From Rhabdophis nuchalis (lineage: Eukaryota; Chordata; Lepidosauria; Squamata; Natricidae): 64,000 nt of DNA. Position numbers and translations under genes: made by a program. The stretch lies in contig CM077645.1 of assembly GCA_039707465.1 (NCBI GenBank), forward strand, positions 64,191,350-64,255,349, given 5' to 3'. Shown piece by piece: positions 48,268 to 60,187 of this stretch; the stretch's first letter is position 1, and each line of letters begins with the position of its first letter. The notes beneath the pieces are model-generated. The model worked only from the letters and a program-made list of their open reading frames with translations, was not told where the DNA came from and made no database searches.

Positions 48268-48690
48268 GTTTGTACATCCCGTCGACCGATCCACTCCCAC
48301 AGAGAGGGCCTTCTCCGGGTACCGTCTGCCAGGCAATGCCGGTTGCTGACGCCCAGGGGAAGGGCCTTCTCTGTGGCGGGCCCAGGTTGTCTGGAACAAC
48401 CTACCCCCCGATCTACGCACCACCTCGGACCTCCGCCTCTTCCGCCAGTGTCTTAAAACGTATTTATTCCAACAAGCCGGCCTAGCATAACCCCCCGTTT
48501 CTGACTTTTATTTGTATAAATTTTAAATTCTTAATGTTTTATAAGGGTTTTAGCACGGGATATAATTTAATAGTTTTTTAATAATGTATTTTTGTGATTT
48601 TTTATGGTTTTTTAATATTGCCTGTGCGCCGCCCTGGGTCTTTGCAAGGAGAAGGGCAGGGTATAAATTTGAAAATAAATAAATAAATAA
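48268..48690 (+). mobile_element. L2 LINE short 3' fragment
   Basis: Starts abruptly at a block equivalent to RPIHSHREGLLRVPSARQCR, runs through GRAFSVAGP and LFQQAGLA-like coding remnants in two frames, and ends with GCCGCCCTGGGTC and GTATAAATTTG plus an AAATAAAT tail. It is clearly the same subfamily as the 18.8 kb copy. A frame disruption lies around 48385, after the GRAFSVAGP block (CCAGGTTGTCTGG compared with CCGGCCCTCTGG). Confidence 0.85.
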
Positions 48691-49348
48691 GTAATGTGAT
48701 AGATATATGATTGGTTGATCCGATCACTACCTTTCTACAACTTCCCTGAGTTGATTGTCTGGCATATAGCTAATATAGAAAAAAGCCAGGAGGAACTGTG
48801 TGATTCTTCCACGTAGTAATAGTTCTATTAATTTTTTTGTGAAAGTCAATCTCCTTTTTGCTGTGATCACTGTTTTCATTTTTTAAGAAACAATTTTGCT
48901 CTTTAAACCAGCTGTAACTCATTGCCTGCATTTTCTAAGTGGTTCCCTTTTTAACTGATTGAAATTAAGTTTGGTAGTTTATTTTAATCAATAGGCAAAG
49001 AATGTCACAACACAGCAGAATTTGCTCTACTTCTCTCTTTCTGAAAAGCTTCCTTCTGTTTACTTTATTAAAGACATCATCCAAAAACATTAGAAACTGC
49101 CAAACTGTAGTCTTAAATTCACACTAATGAAAGCAATGTTAGCACTATATTTTATATGGATATTTACTATATATGTAAATATCAAGACACATGGCATTTA
49201 ATTAATTCTACATTCTGTGTAGCACAATGAGTAGAACATAACAAGCTACTGAATTCTTCTAGGCTAGTTACATGCTTCTGAAATTTAACATAAACCTTGA
49301 GTAGAAGTAAATATTGTAAGGAATATTGCTGGAAAAATATTAACTCAA
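48691..49348. other. Non-coding, nothing recognised
   Basis: AT-rich single-copy-looking DNA. Confidence 0.55.
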
Positions 49349-49350
49349 TA

Positions 49351-49620
49351 CAGTAGAACCTTGGGTCACGAACGCTTTTGATCCTGATCAATTTGTGCGC
49401 CAACCAAAAAATCTGCTAAATGTTTCACTCTGCTCATGAACACATCATCGGGTGGCAATTAAACACAGCCGCGGTGATTTTTCCTGACACGTGATTTCCC
49501 CTTTCACACCATTTTTTTTTGTACGTGCATGCGCAGTCAGTCCTGCTTCCGATCACGACCAAATCAGGTTGCAACCGAAGTCCTGCAACGGATTATGGTT
49601 GTGACTGGAGGTTCTTGCTG
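49351..49620 (+). mobile_element. TA-target DNA transposon fragment with CAGTAGAACC terminus
   Basis: Starts CAGTAGAACCTTGGGTCACG directly after TA (49349-49350) and continues with motifs such as CTGCTCATGAACAC and CGGATTATGGTTGTGACTGG. No matching right terminus is visible, so the end is approximate. Confidence 0.55.
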
Positions 49621-49904
49621 TTCACGAGTGTCTGCAGAAACTTCCTATTTCTATCAAAATTATGAAAGCAGCATTGTGTCATTTTGTCACAAGCCTCCCC
49701 ATTTTGAGGCATGTGTGCAACACCACAATGTACATACGGATGGGTGGACCTTGTGGAGAAACAGTTTTCATCATTCTACCTCATATACATTATGCAGATA
49801 TATGTATATCTCCTTATATGTAGGGATCCTAGAACAAACTTATATCCTACATTAAAGATATAGATATCTTCATGCATCTCCATTCATTCATGATTGGTCT
49901 AGCC

Positions 49905-50033
49905 TAGGGGTCTGCAAAGTTGGCTCTTTTAAGACTGGTGGACTTCAACTCCCAGAGTTCCTGGCTGGGGAACTCTGGGAGTTGAAGTCCACCAGTCCAC
50001 CAGTCTTAAAAGAGCCAACTTTGCAGACCCCTG
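49905..50033. mobile_element. Fold-back hAT MITE, family A (129 bp)
   Basis: First base is T instead of C (TAGGGGTCTGC). Exact 8 bp duplication GTCTAGCC at 49897-49904 and 50034-50041. The right half has a small internal duplication of CCACCAGT. Confidence 0.95.
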
Positions 50034-50041
50034 GTCTAGCC

Positions 50042-51092
50042 CATGCTAACCTGTCATTTTTTTCTTTTCTTTTTTAACATATAGGAATGTTATTAAATTC
50101 ATGAGAATATGTTAACTTTTTCTACATAATGTTTGTGTATAAGAAGAGGGACATAGTAATGTGTATTTTCCCTCATATACGTGCCAGTCATTATTAGAAG
50201 ACAAAGCTTCTAAACCTGTTTAGATATTTCATGTTTTATGATGGGGAACATGTTCTCTACTCCAGTCATTCACAAAAGTTTTTTGTGGAGCCATGAATAC
50301 ACCACAGGTAGGCAATAGTTATATTGGAATATCTACTGTACTTGCATTGATCTCTTCTATTAATTGAAACTTTCCACAAATAGGATTCTAAGTTCTTGCG
50401 ATAGACTCCCTCCATATTGCACACTGATTTCCATGAACGGCATTCAAATGTTGCTAAATTAGAATTTCCAGCATACCTGTGAAGTACCACTTGCCACTGC
50501 TTACCTTCACATAGTTAACATGTTCATATGTTTTCTATCGCACACCACTTCTTACAAAATGTGATCTGCCATGTTTATTGTGTCACAATATTTCTTTCTA
50601 GTGCATTTAGTTTTTTCTTCTGCTCAATCATGTTTGATTTTGATTCTCCCTATAGTTGTCTTGGCAAGATTTGTCACATGTTTTGCCATTGTCTCCTTCC
50701 TAAGACTGACAGAAAGTGACGGTCCTTTAGTCACTCAGCTGGGTTTGTGTGTCAGATAGGACTAGAACTCACATCTCCCAGTTTCTAGCCTTGTACCTTA
50801 ACCCATAGACCAAATTACTCCTCTGTTTTCTATTTGGAGTAAACATCATTGTCTACATACAAATCTGTAGGTATCTGGAAGATCCATCAGTTAATTTATT
50901 CTATATCTTAGACCAGTATTAAAACATATCATAAAGATTTGATCATAGGTATTATTGAGGGTTTGGCATTTAATGTATAGTGAATCTATATCATACACTG
51001 TGATAGAGAAACAGAAGGAACATTATAAAGTGCCATTTTCACTCATTTCTCAGCTTTCCGGAGACTGAGAAACTAAAAAATGAAGAAAAACC
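50042..51092. other. Non-coding, nothing recognised
   Basis: Near 50750-50825 TAGGACTAGAACTCACATCTCC may be the tail of a tRNA-related repeat on the minus strand. Otherwise nothing. Confidence 0.45.
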
Positions 51093-51335
<243 letters not shown>

Positions 51336-51350
<15 letters not shown>

Positions 51351-51408
51351 CTATACTATAATACTATAATACTATATAGTATTTTATAGTACTATAAAAT
51401 ACTAAATA
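51336..51408. repeat. AT-rich ATACT-type self-complementary repeat
   Basis: Short repeated ACTATA/TACTATAA units run into ACTATATAGTATTTTATAGT and can fold on themselves. Probably a degenerate simple repeat beyond the L2 3' UTR. Confidence 0.6.
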
Positions 51409-52309
51409 ACATTTACATTTATAATTTATATGCACTCATGTAAATCCAAATCATATTTAACTCTGTCATTTCTCAGCTATTTTAAATCTTATAGCACTTT
51501 TAAGAATCTCTGTGTGTAGGATAATCAAGTTGAGCCTAGTATGACTTTATACTGTATGTTGGAAACTAACTTGTAATATTTTCCCTAAAAGCAAAAGCAT
51601 ATGTGGCATTATTATTGTGGAAATCATGGACCACAATTTGGGCAGTGGTTTAATATAGCAAGACACCTTTAAAAAAAAATTTGTAAGCCTTTTTTTTTAA
51701 AGCATTGCTATAACCTGAATCTGCTATTGACTGAAAAGTGGATAGGAATGAAGGAATGAATATAATACTGTGCAAATTCTGTGTAGGAGACAAGAACAAT
51801 CTTTTTTTAAGATTGTAATTTCTCATCCGCCTAGAATTTAAAGAGCAATGCCAAAGTTTAATGCTCTGCTTCAGAGATTCTAAAAACATTCATTTGGTAG
51901 CAGCAAAAAGCAAAATACTGAACTTAACTGGATCATTCCTATGTTCTAGCAGGGCTTGCTTTGTGTTTCTCTAACAGCATGAGCAAGCTGGCACCCAAAC
52001 AACACGTATGTTTCTATATTAAGAATTCTATATAGCTTTTTGCTACGTCATATAAATATTTAGATGTCTATTGTGACCTTATTATCTAACTATTTAGATA
52101 ACTATTGTTATATTCTTTTGTATAACTTTTTAAACATTCTTTTTTGCAGATTTTTAAAAAGAAATAGAGTAGCATTTCAGAAGGAGGAAACTATGCAAAA
52201 TCTTTTCCTCAAACCACCAGAAACTGTTTTGATTGCCTCACAAATATAGTGCCTTTGAAAACCAGAATTTCTCATGTGAATTGTATTGATTATTAGATTC
52301 TTAATTGTG
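51409..52309. other. Non-coding, nothing recognised
   Basis: AT-rich; no repeat or exon identified. Confidence 0.55.
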
Positions 52310-52960
52310 CTGCCTTAGTTATAACATTAATTAAAACTGCGGCTGTTTTTTAACTACAATGACTACAAACTATTGATAGTTGGTCAAGACCACATTTGGT
52401 TGAAGCAGGTTCTTATTTTATATTTAGTGTTGCTGTGGAGTTAGCTCATTGATGCAGCCATAGAGAACAAGGAGAATATTGGGTTTTCTAATGCCATTGT
52501 TGGGAACGTTTATAGAATGGCATGATACTCATTAAAATGAGACTCTTTGAAGTTACTTCTAAAGGTGTCCTGGGGAGTTAATTTTCAAGGAATTTCTAAT
52601 GGAAACCACGGAGATCTGAAAATGAGGCCCACAACACCTTAACAAGGCCAGCAGCAATCATTTAGGAGGAGGTGACATGACACATTGCAATGTTTTTCCT
52701 TGTTAAAGCTATTGGCACTATGCGACAGGCACCTACATGGGGCAACAATAGAGGCAATCTGGCCTGCCACATTCAGCCTATGTCACCAGATTTCATAAGA
52801 CACTGCCTGCTGATACTGGTGAGTCTAATCCCTAAAGGTTTAGAAAAGTGTCCTAGAAACCTCAAAAACTGAGGTGACAGCAGGCTGAAGCAATGCATTT
52901 GCCCCAGGCATATGTCTTATGGGCTGTGCCTTAGTTACAAACCCATCTGCTAAACTTCCT
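52310..52960. promoter_or_regulatory. Candidate conserved non-coding element
   Basis: A repeat-free block with ATTAATTAAAAC near 52326, GGGGAGTTAATTTTC near 52572, and a less AT-rich segment (52620-52880) with CAGCAATCATTTAGG and ACAATAGAGGC. No coding potential (one 60-codon frame without motifs). Proposed only from its texture. Confidence 0.3.
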
Positions 52961-53400
52961 ACCATCTTGCATTGAAAATCAGAATATAATGGTTTTTAAT
53001 TAAGCAGAACCATAGTCAACCATAGTGCACAGGTACAAGTAGGTATCTTAAGCTGAGAAAATGAATTCAAATTAATCTCTGCTAAATGAAAGTGCTTCTG
53101 TCTTTGCACAACTGGAAATTGACTAAATGTCCTCTAAAGTGATTGTATTCTTTATTTTTAAAGTGATTAAATTGAAGATCTGACTATGTCAGAATACCTG
53201 TTTTATTATTCAGAAACATAATCATTGAATAATGTGTATATGTAAAATTATATAAAACTGCATATATCATTATATGAAGTTTGTGATGAAGTCTTTAACA
53301 TAATTTTGCTGATTTATTATGTCAACATACATACAATCAATATAAAATATTGAAACAAAGTTATTGTATACCACCGTTGTAAAACATTTTATATATACTG
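52961..53400. other. Non-coding, nothing recognised
   Basis: Very AT-rich left flank of the large fold-back. Confidence 0.55.
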
Positions 53401-53474
53401 TAAAATAAAATTGCTTTTCAACTGGAAGATGAAATTACATCACTATTGATAGGTTAAATAGGCTAATAGTAATA

Positions 53475-53499
53475 TGTGTGTGTGTGTGTGTGTGTGTGC
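53475..53499. repeat. TG microsatellite
   Basis: About 12 TG units in the left arm of the fold-back, adjacent to the SINE 3' end. Confidence 0.95.
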
Positions 53500-53664
53500 T
53501 AGTTTTATGAGCTGATCAATAAATAAATCAGAGAGACTAGGATAGATCTATTTCGAGCTTTTTAGCTCTCATCAGCTAGTCATACTCTTACTGGGATTCG
53601 AACCGGGGCTGTATTGCATATCAGGCAGGAGCCTTTAAACCATTCAGCCAGCCTGGCTCTCCCA
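53499..53664 (-). mobile_element. tRNA-derived SINE, full-length, minus strand
   Basis: The minus strand starts GGGAGAGCCAGGCTGGCTGA, which holds an A-box-like TGGCTGAATGG, and has a perfect B box GGTTCGAATCC (plus strand 53596-53606). The body continues TAAGAGTATGACTAGCTGATG and CTAAAAAGCTCGAAATAGATC and ends CAGCTCATAAAACTAG against a CA repeat. Its 3' half occurs twice more nearby (53849-53938 direct, 53935-54012 inverted). Confidence 0.8.
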
Positions 53665-54151
53665 ATTGCATCAGCTGAGACAGGAGGGTTAATATCTATA
53701 ATTGTTTCACAACACCCTGTTAGAGCCCCAATTAAGGGAGGAGACATACTGTTTCCTTTTCTGCCTTTGGCTCATCACCAGAGACCATCTAGACAGAAAG
53801 CCATGAGTTCCGTTGTGTTAATTTTTTAATATGTGTGTTAGTATTATGAGCTGATCAATAAATAAATCAGAGAGACTAGGATAGATCTTTTTCGAGCTTT
53901 TTAGCTCTCATCAGCTAGTCATACTCTTACTGGGACTAGCTGATGAGAGCTAAAAAGCTCGAAATAGATCTATCCTAGTGTCTGATTTATTTATTGATCA
54001 GCTCATAATACTAACACACATATTTAAAAATTAACACAATGGAACTCCTGGCTTTCTGTCTAGATGGTCTCTGGTGATGAGCCAAAAGGCAGAAAAGGAA
54101 ACAGTATGTCTCCTCCCTTAATTGGGGCTCTAACAGGGTGTTGTGAAAGAA

Positions 54152-54236
54152 TTATATATATATACATATACATATACATATATATGTGTGTGTGTGTGTG
54201 TATGTGTATGTATGTATGTATGTATAATGTTTATAT
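54152..54236. repeat. Compound TA/TACATA/TG/TATG microsatellite
   Basis: Alternating purine-pyrimidine tract in the right arm of the fold-back, at the position equivalent to the TG repeat plus SINE in the left arm. Confidence 0.95.
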
Positions 54237-54719
54237 ATATATTACTATTAGCCTATTTAACCTATCAATAGTGATGTAATTTCATCTTCCAGTTGAAAAG
54301 AAATTTTATTCTCATATGCAAACAATTCCTTTCATCAATAAAACAATTTTTTATTATATAAAAGAAGCCTTTCTCTATTGGTACAGTACTTCCATGCCTT
54401 TGCTTCAGGACTTTAGTGCAGATTCTTTTTCAGTCACATAGGAGTTATTTAAATCAATTTCACATCAGTGATGGAATACCTTAAGTTTTTGATGTAAGAT
54501 TATTTTAAAAAGCAGCATAGATTGATACTCATGGGTTAGAACTGACTGCTGTATTTAGTACTCTATAACTAAAAGCACAATTTGTAACATGCTTACAGTT
54601 CTGACTGGAAAATATAAAACTTACATTTTCTGAAGCCTATAGGGGCAGTCAGGCCTTACAAAGAAATATATTGTACAATGGATTACATAAGCAGTGATAG
54701 TAAATATCTCTTCTATAAA

Positions 54720-55143
54720 GGTGATGCCAGTGAAGGATCAGCTAGCCCATCTGCTCAGGGTGAATTCTCTTAGCGATAATTAGAAGCAAGTATATTCAAA
54801 TTAGTCTTCAAAGAATCAAGTCCCACTTTGTAAAACATCTAGATGTCTTAAGTTGAGAAAGATTTGTTCACCAGGCTGTGATTGTTGGGAGAAAAGCAAG
54901 TCTACCTTGCTTGGATTTGACTTCAGCCTGTTCTATCCACTCCAGACTGTCACAGCCTCCATACACTGGGAAAGAATGTCAACAGACTATTTCTAGTGCC
55001 TAGGGAACTGATGCTTATCTGGGTATCATTAGCATACTGATAACAACATAGCTCAAACTATTGGACCTTCCCCAGTGGTTTGATATAGATCTTAAATGCA
55101 TGGGATGAGCAGCCCCTGAAGTAACCATAAAGATACACTACAC
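54720..55143 (-). mobile_element. Decayed L2 LINE (minus strand), reverse transcriptase region
   Basis: Reading the minus strand downward from 55110 gives a KIYIKPLGKV-like segment, then CYQYANDT, a degenerate form of the QYADDT catalytic box (motif C) of L2 reverse transcriptase, then heavily mutated post-RT sequence. A hAT MITE (55144-55270) lies immediately upstream. Stops and substitutions show it is old. Confidence 0.6.
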
Positions 55144-55270
55144 CAGGGGTCTGCAAAGGTGTCTCTTTTAAGACTGGTGGACTTCAACTTCCAGAATTCC
55201 CCAGCCAGCATGGGGAATTCTGGGAGTTGAAGTCCACCAGTCTTAAAAGAGACAACTTTGCAGACCCCTG
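55144..55270. mobile_element. Fold-back hAT MITE, family A (127 bp)
   Basis: Termini CAGGGGTCTGCAAAG and CTTTGCAGACCCCTG with near-complete self-complementarity. Exact 8 bp duplication CACTACAC at 55136-55143 and 55271-55278. It lies at the edge of a decayed L2. Confidence 0.95.
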
Positions 55271-55639
55271 CACTACACCAAGAAACAGATACCAGGAGTT
55301 TCTGAAACTATTTTTAAATTTTATTAGGATTTGCTATTGTAACAGAATTTTATAAGTCAGAATGTGCTTGTCCTTTTTTCTTCATGTGAATTTGGAATAC
55401 TTTTGCCACTCCACTCTGCCCCTGCCAAACCTCAACCTCGGCTTCTACAATGTTTATTTGCTTGTTGCCTGTATCCAATCTTTTACGTCAAGATCACCCT
55501 TTTACTCTCCACAGATATCCCATATATCAGAGGCCACTGTTTTGACCATTCCTTTCCCATAACTGCAGATCGTCTTCTTAGGAATAAGAGCCACTGTAAA
55601 GCAGTGTTTCATCTTCCCAATCCTTAAACATAAATTACT

Positions 55640-56370
55640 AAATTACTATGGTCAATGCTATCACATACCACAAGATATCTAAGAGGAGCAGGAGAGGTGT
55701 ATCAACTCCATATAAATACCCAAAGAAGTTTGGCGAGTGGCCAATAGTAATTTAGCAACAAAGGATCCAGAGATGGCATTTTTAAGAGAATATACCACAA
55801 TCTACTGCTTGACTGTAGACAACTCCCCTCACACAGAGATTGCTTATCAATCTCATGGGTCCAAGGGATCACTTCCCCATTCACTCCTCACAAAAAACAG
55901 TGATCCAAAGTATTTATATATGGCAAAAGTCTTTACCCCTTGAACTGCCTTGGAGTTCGCCCATACAAAGAGAATATGGGAGGGCAGTGCCCTAGTCACC
56001 CCCCAAATTTTGATGGGTCAACAGTATGGCACGTCTCAGTCAGCAGAGTATTATGCGAACTAATTTTAGCAGCTAACTAAGATGACTCCTCTCCAAAAGG
56101 GAGTCCTAAACCTAAACAAGACTGCAGAACAAGTAATTGATACAATAACAAATGAGCCCGCTTTACCACTCTTATCAGCATATAACCATGTTTACTCAGT
56201 TATGGTTTCTGTCTCTTTCTACTGAGCCTTCTCCAGGCATCATTTCTGCCAGATTTGCTGAGGTAGGGAGGGATGTTTCTCTCAATCATGGTGCCAACTA
56301 GGATCCACCTTCAGAAAGAGGCTGCTCAGGAACCGTTGAGTTCAGTACCCAGCTTTTCCCCCTCTAGCAG
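55640..56370. repeat. Probable old interspersed repeat, family unknown
   Basis: The start, reading GGTCAATGCTATCACATACC and then AAGAGGAGCAGGAG, resembles a reptile repeat I have seen elsewhere but cannot name. The rest is degraded. No ORF with recognisable motifs. Confidence 0.3.
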
Positions 56371-56499
56371 GGGTTTACCAGGCATTGACTAATTAATTGG
56401 AATTTTAAAATCTTATTACATTTCATCTGCTAATTTGGTATGGCATAGTAAAATATAGCATATACCGAATACATTAAAATGATGACGACACAAGTGACT

Positions 56500-59400
56500 G
56501 GAGTAAACAGTGGCATTTTATTAGTGCTTAACATGCAGCAACCACTGGAACAAAATCTAAAATTTAGGATTACAATTTTGATTTTTAAAAAGTGTTGAAG
56601 ACTACAAACGCAACAAAACTGATGGTTCATGCATTTTTACATTCTACACACATAGGCGCAACTTACATCATGACTTTCCATGTTGTGGAGAAAAATCGCC
56701 GTTCAACAAAATATCTGAACTTTTCTTTGTGCAAGACCTGTTTGGGGATTTAATATATGGCTATACAGGTTTATGCATTTTATCACACAAATACATAAAA
56801 ACTGGAATCATCCATGCTGAATGAATCGGATGCATCATTCATGATAAACTGAAATATACGCATTTGAGATTCTTTTGATTTTTTTTTAGAAGATTTAGTT
56901 GGGCTAACAATCTTTTAGGGTGTGATAGTGTTACAATTGTAAATTATTTTTAAAATTTAAAAAAAGATAAAGTGCTATAGCAGTTGCATACTAAAAACTT
57001 TTAATAACAGTAATGAAATCAGAACTATATTGGAAATTCATAAAAGAAAAATTGGGAAGGTATCTCCTGTTTAGAAATAGTTTAATGGAATTAATACTGC
57101 TTTTTTCTTCCTATCAATGCTGTGGCCTTTCTTCAGTTGCTTTGAAATCAGGAGGAAATCAACATATTTAAAACATGTTTTCAAATACATATATTTGCAT
57201 TCCTAACACTCTACAAATGCACAACATGTGCACAGGCCTTTGGATAGATAGCCATTTTACATTGTTAATAATATTCATTGCAGCAATAACGTTAAGATAT
57301 ACATTTGATTTCTTTTAAGAATCCGAGCAAAAGGTTTAATGGAGGCAGAAGGGAAGAAGTCATTAAAATGCTTAACAGAGATTATTACTCCAATTCAAAA
57401 AGCCTTCAAAATACAGACAACGTTTTCATAGCTGGACCATTACAAATAGCCCTCGATTTAAGGCGAACAACAATAGATTAGCCAACTATAATCTATGGAT
57501 AATTCTATATTCAATGAAAAATGGTAATTAAGCTCAAATTAATGTTCATGCAAGGTATCATAAGAGTGTGAAATATATGCTTTCCCAATATTACTGATCA
57601 GGTAATTTTAATACAGTAGATGTAATTTGATTTTAAACAATGCTTCAGAATTTATTTTGTATGGAACATTCTTGGAGACAGCATTTTATTTTAAATATGA
57701 ATTATATGCTTTGCAGAGAATAAGCTCTGAAAACACATTAATACTGTCTGTGATTTCACCAACATGGTATTTAAAGCAAAATTGCCTTCTATACTGTTAA
57801 AAAAATATAGACGCAACAATTATGCTTTCAAAGGCAGTCCCTGCTAATTTATATTATAGCTAATACTTTGTGCTTGCTTCTGTAAAACATTTAGAAAAGG
57901 AAGCCTTGTACCGCTTTTGAAGTTTCATTTAGTATGTACCTAAAGAAATTGATATTTAAGAAGTTGATCACAAAGGGGTATCTAAATTATATTAATAAAT
58001 ATATAAGCCATTTAATATATAAATTATAGTTGCTATTTATATGCTTTGCATTGAATATATTTTATGATGTCTTTTAATATTCCTGCCTTTTGTGATTTTT
58101 ATATTGTAAATTTAAAGTATCCTTTAATTCACTTTTGCGTCAAGCAGAAATTAAAAGGAATATAGAATTTAAGCAAAACAAAAAACAAAAACCTTCATAA
58201 AGCTTAACTTTATTTTAATTCTAAGAATTAAACACTTTACACTCCAGTCTGTTGATATTTCCCATTAAGATTAACCAAATTAATTTGAAAACTTAAAAAA
58301 GTTTTAAAAAGTTAAATATTAAGAATTCCAACATATAAAGTGGTTTACATTCATCTGGTATATTTGAAGAAAACATATAGGAAAGACCTAATGAATTTAA
58401 TATAATGGAATCTCAGATTAAATGTCATTGGCTCAAGATTTTAAATAATATAAATGGAAGACATTAAATGGGTTACTATGCAACATCTCTAAGCTTTCAA
58501 TCACCAACTGATTTTTAAAATATATTCTATACAAACTATGAAAATAAACACCTAGTTTAAATGTACAAGTTAACATTAACAAATAAAGTATAGTTTAGGA
58601 TGTGTACCTTATTGGAATTGTAGAGGAAAAATGTATGCAAACTATCTCCATTAATAGGTTTTACTTGTTTATTCCAAACTGTATTGAAAAATAAACCAAA
58701 GTCTAGTAATCCAAATGGGATCTCTGTTCATGGCACATATGCTGCTTAATGTGGGTAGGGAAATTTAAAAATACAAGGAATACTTGCTCCTTCTGATAAT
58801 ACAATGACCTATTTTAGTTACAAAAGGGTTTTAATCAGTAATACATAATAAAAAAACAAAACTTTCTGAATTGAAATTATTATTACTCTGAAAAAGGAAA
58901 AATAGTTTCCATTCTTCTCCATAGAAATACTTAATATGTTTGTGGATGAAAAAAATGTTCATTACACAATCAAGAAGAAAATTGAACAAAAACATCATTT
59001 CATTCTTCCCAACACTGCATCTTCCTTATGTCTAAGCCTATTTGCACTTCATACTAGCAATCGTTCTGCCTGAATTTTTATAAAATAAAGGAATAACTTT
59101 TTGATTACAATATAGTAAACAATATTTTCTGTATGGCAATATTTTCCATTAGAATTGCATTTACCACTTGAAATGGTTGCACAACAATGTACATAAATTT
59201 ATTTAGTCGGAGACATGCTGAGTCAAATATGCCCACTGTTCTTTAATAGAGGGCAATATTTGACTCTGACACAGAATACAGTACTGAAATAATTGCAATC
59301 TATTTTAAAAAATAATTTCCTATATTGAAGAAAACAAGCAAGTTAATCTCAATTTATTGTCTCAAATATTGCAGAACCCAAATGATGCATATGTTTATGC

Positions 59401-60187
59401 ATATGCATATGTGTATATAGACAAACCCCTAAACACACATGAATAGCTGACATATTAATATTCAGACTCTTATGTTCCTGTCAGCTTTTCTCCCCATACT
59501 TCTTATAGCCTAAACAAATGAGGTATTATCCAGTAGTTTCTTTTGCTTTATTTCTCGCTTTTTAAATATGCATATGCATGCTTAAACCAATGGCATGCTG
59601 TACCTTTGTATATTAAGCTCTGGTCCGTCCATATAGATTATGGAATTTGCCATTTGAAAAGCTCATAGCTTCAAGAGCACAAATGTAATTGTTTCAAGCT
59701 CTACATTAAAGATCAATACTGTCCATCTCCTCAGGCAAAAATGTATTATCACCCCATTTAGTAGTGATTCCTAAAGTACATCACATTTTCCTTCATATTA
59801 AGAGCTGCAAGACATATTCTGACTCTGCACATTCATTCCGGCAGCATGCTGCAAAACTCCAAAGTGTTTGATTGAAGTGCAAAATAAATATTCAAGTATG
59901 TATATTAAATGACTACTGTACAAGATAATCCAAACTAAGCATAATATTTTGAAAATAAAGCATACCTGGATGTACATATTCAAGGTAAAGGAATGTTTTG
60001 CAGCAAAAGGGGTTTACATTTCACCTTATAAAACCTGGAGTTTATATACAGATTCAAGAACTAAGACTAACTTAAATTTGGAGTCAAATGCTTTCAGGAC
60101 AAAGCATGAATATGAAATTTACAATATCAAAACACTGGACTAAGTGATCCATCCTCTTAATTAATACCAAGGAGTGTTGGTATTAGC
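56500..60187 (-). other. RAB11FIP2: Probable RAB11FIP2 3' UTR
   Basis: This is about 3.7 kb downstream of the RAB11FIP2 stop codon. It is very AT-rich, carries no recognisable transposon and has no long ORF, while the sequence on both sides is full of repeats. That depletion, together with my recollection that mammalian RAB11FIP2 mRNAs have a 3' UTR of several kb, supports a long 3' UTR. Several minus-strand AATAAA hexamers occur, so shorter isoforms are possible. The exact end is an inference. Confidence 0.6.
56517..56522 (-). terminator. Candidate distal poly(A) signal of RAB11FIP2
   Basis: The minus strand reads AATAAA here (plus strand TTTATT), close to the lower edge of the repeat-free block. 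The following minus-strand sequence is T/G-rich with TTGTGT-like runs, as expected downstream of a cleavage site. Other AATAAA hexamers exist in the UTR, so this is only the best-placed distal candidate. Confidence 0.35.

Larger units (their letters stand above)
53401..54312. repeat. Large imperfect inverted repeat (fold-back) of ~0.9 kb
   Basis: Inner arms 53697-53919 and 53935-54155 are reverse complements at high identity around a 15 base loop (53920-53934). Outer arms 53401-53475 and 54238-54312 pair over ~75 bp with about two differences. Between them the left side holds a TG repeat and a full-length SINE (53499-53664); the right side holds a TA/TACA/TG/TATG repeat (54152-54236). A ~90 bp SINE-derived unit occurs at 53509-53598 and 53849-53938 (direct) and 53935-54012 (inverted). 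Outside the arms similarity stops abruptly. No ORF of interest lies within. Confidence 0.93.

Noticed and set aside
53590..53664. Possible tRNA gene on the minus strand (perfect B box)
   Set aside because: It runs straight into a SINE body that recurs nearby and lacks a proper cloverleaf; it is a SINE head.
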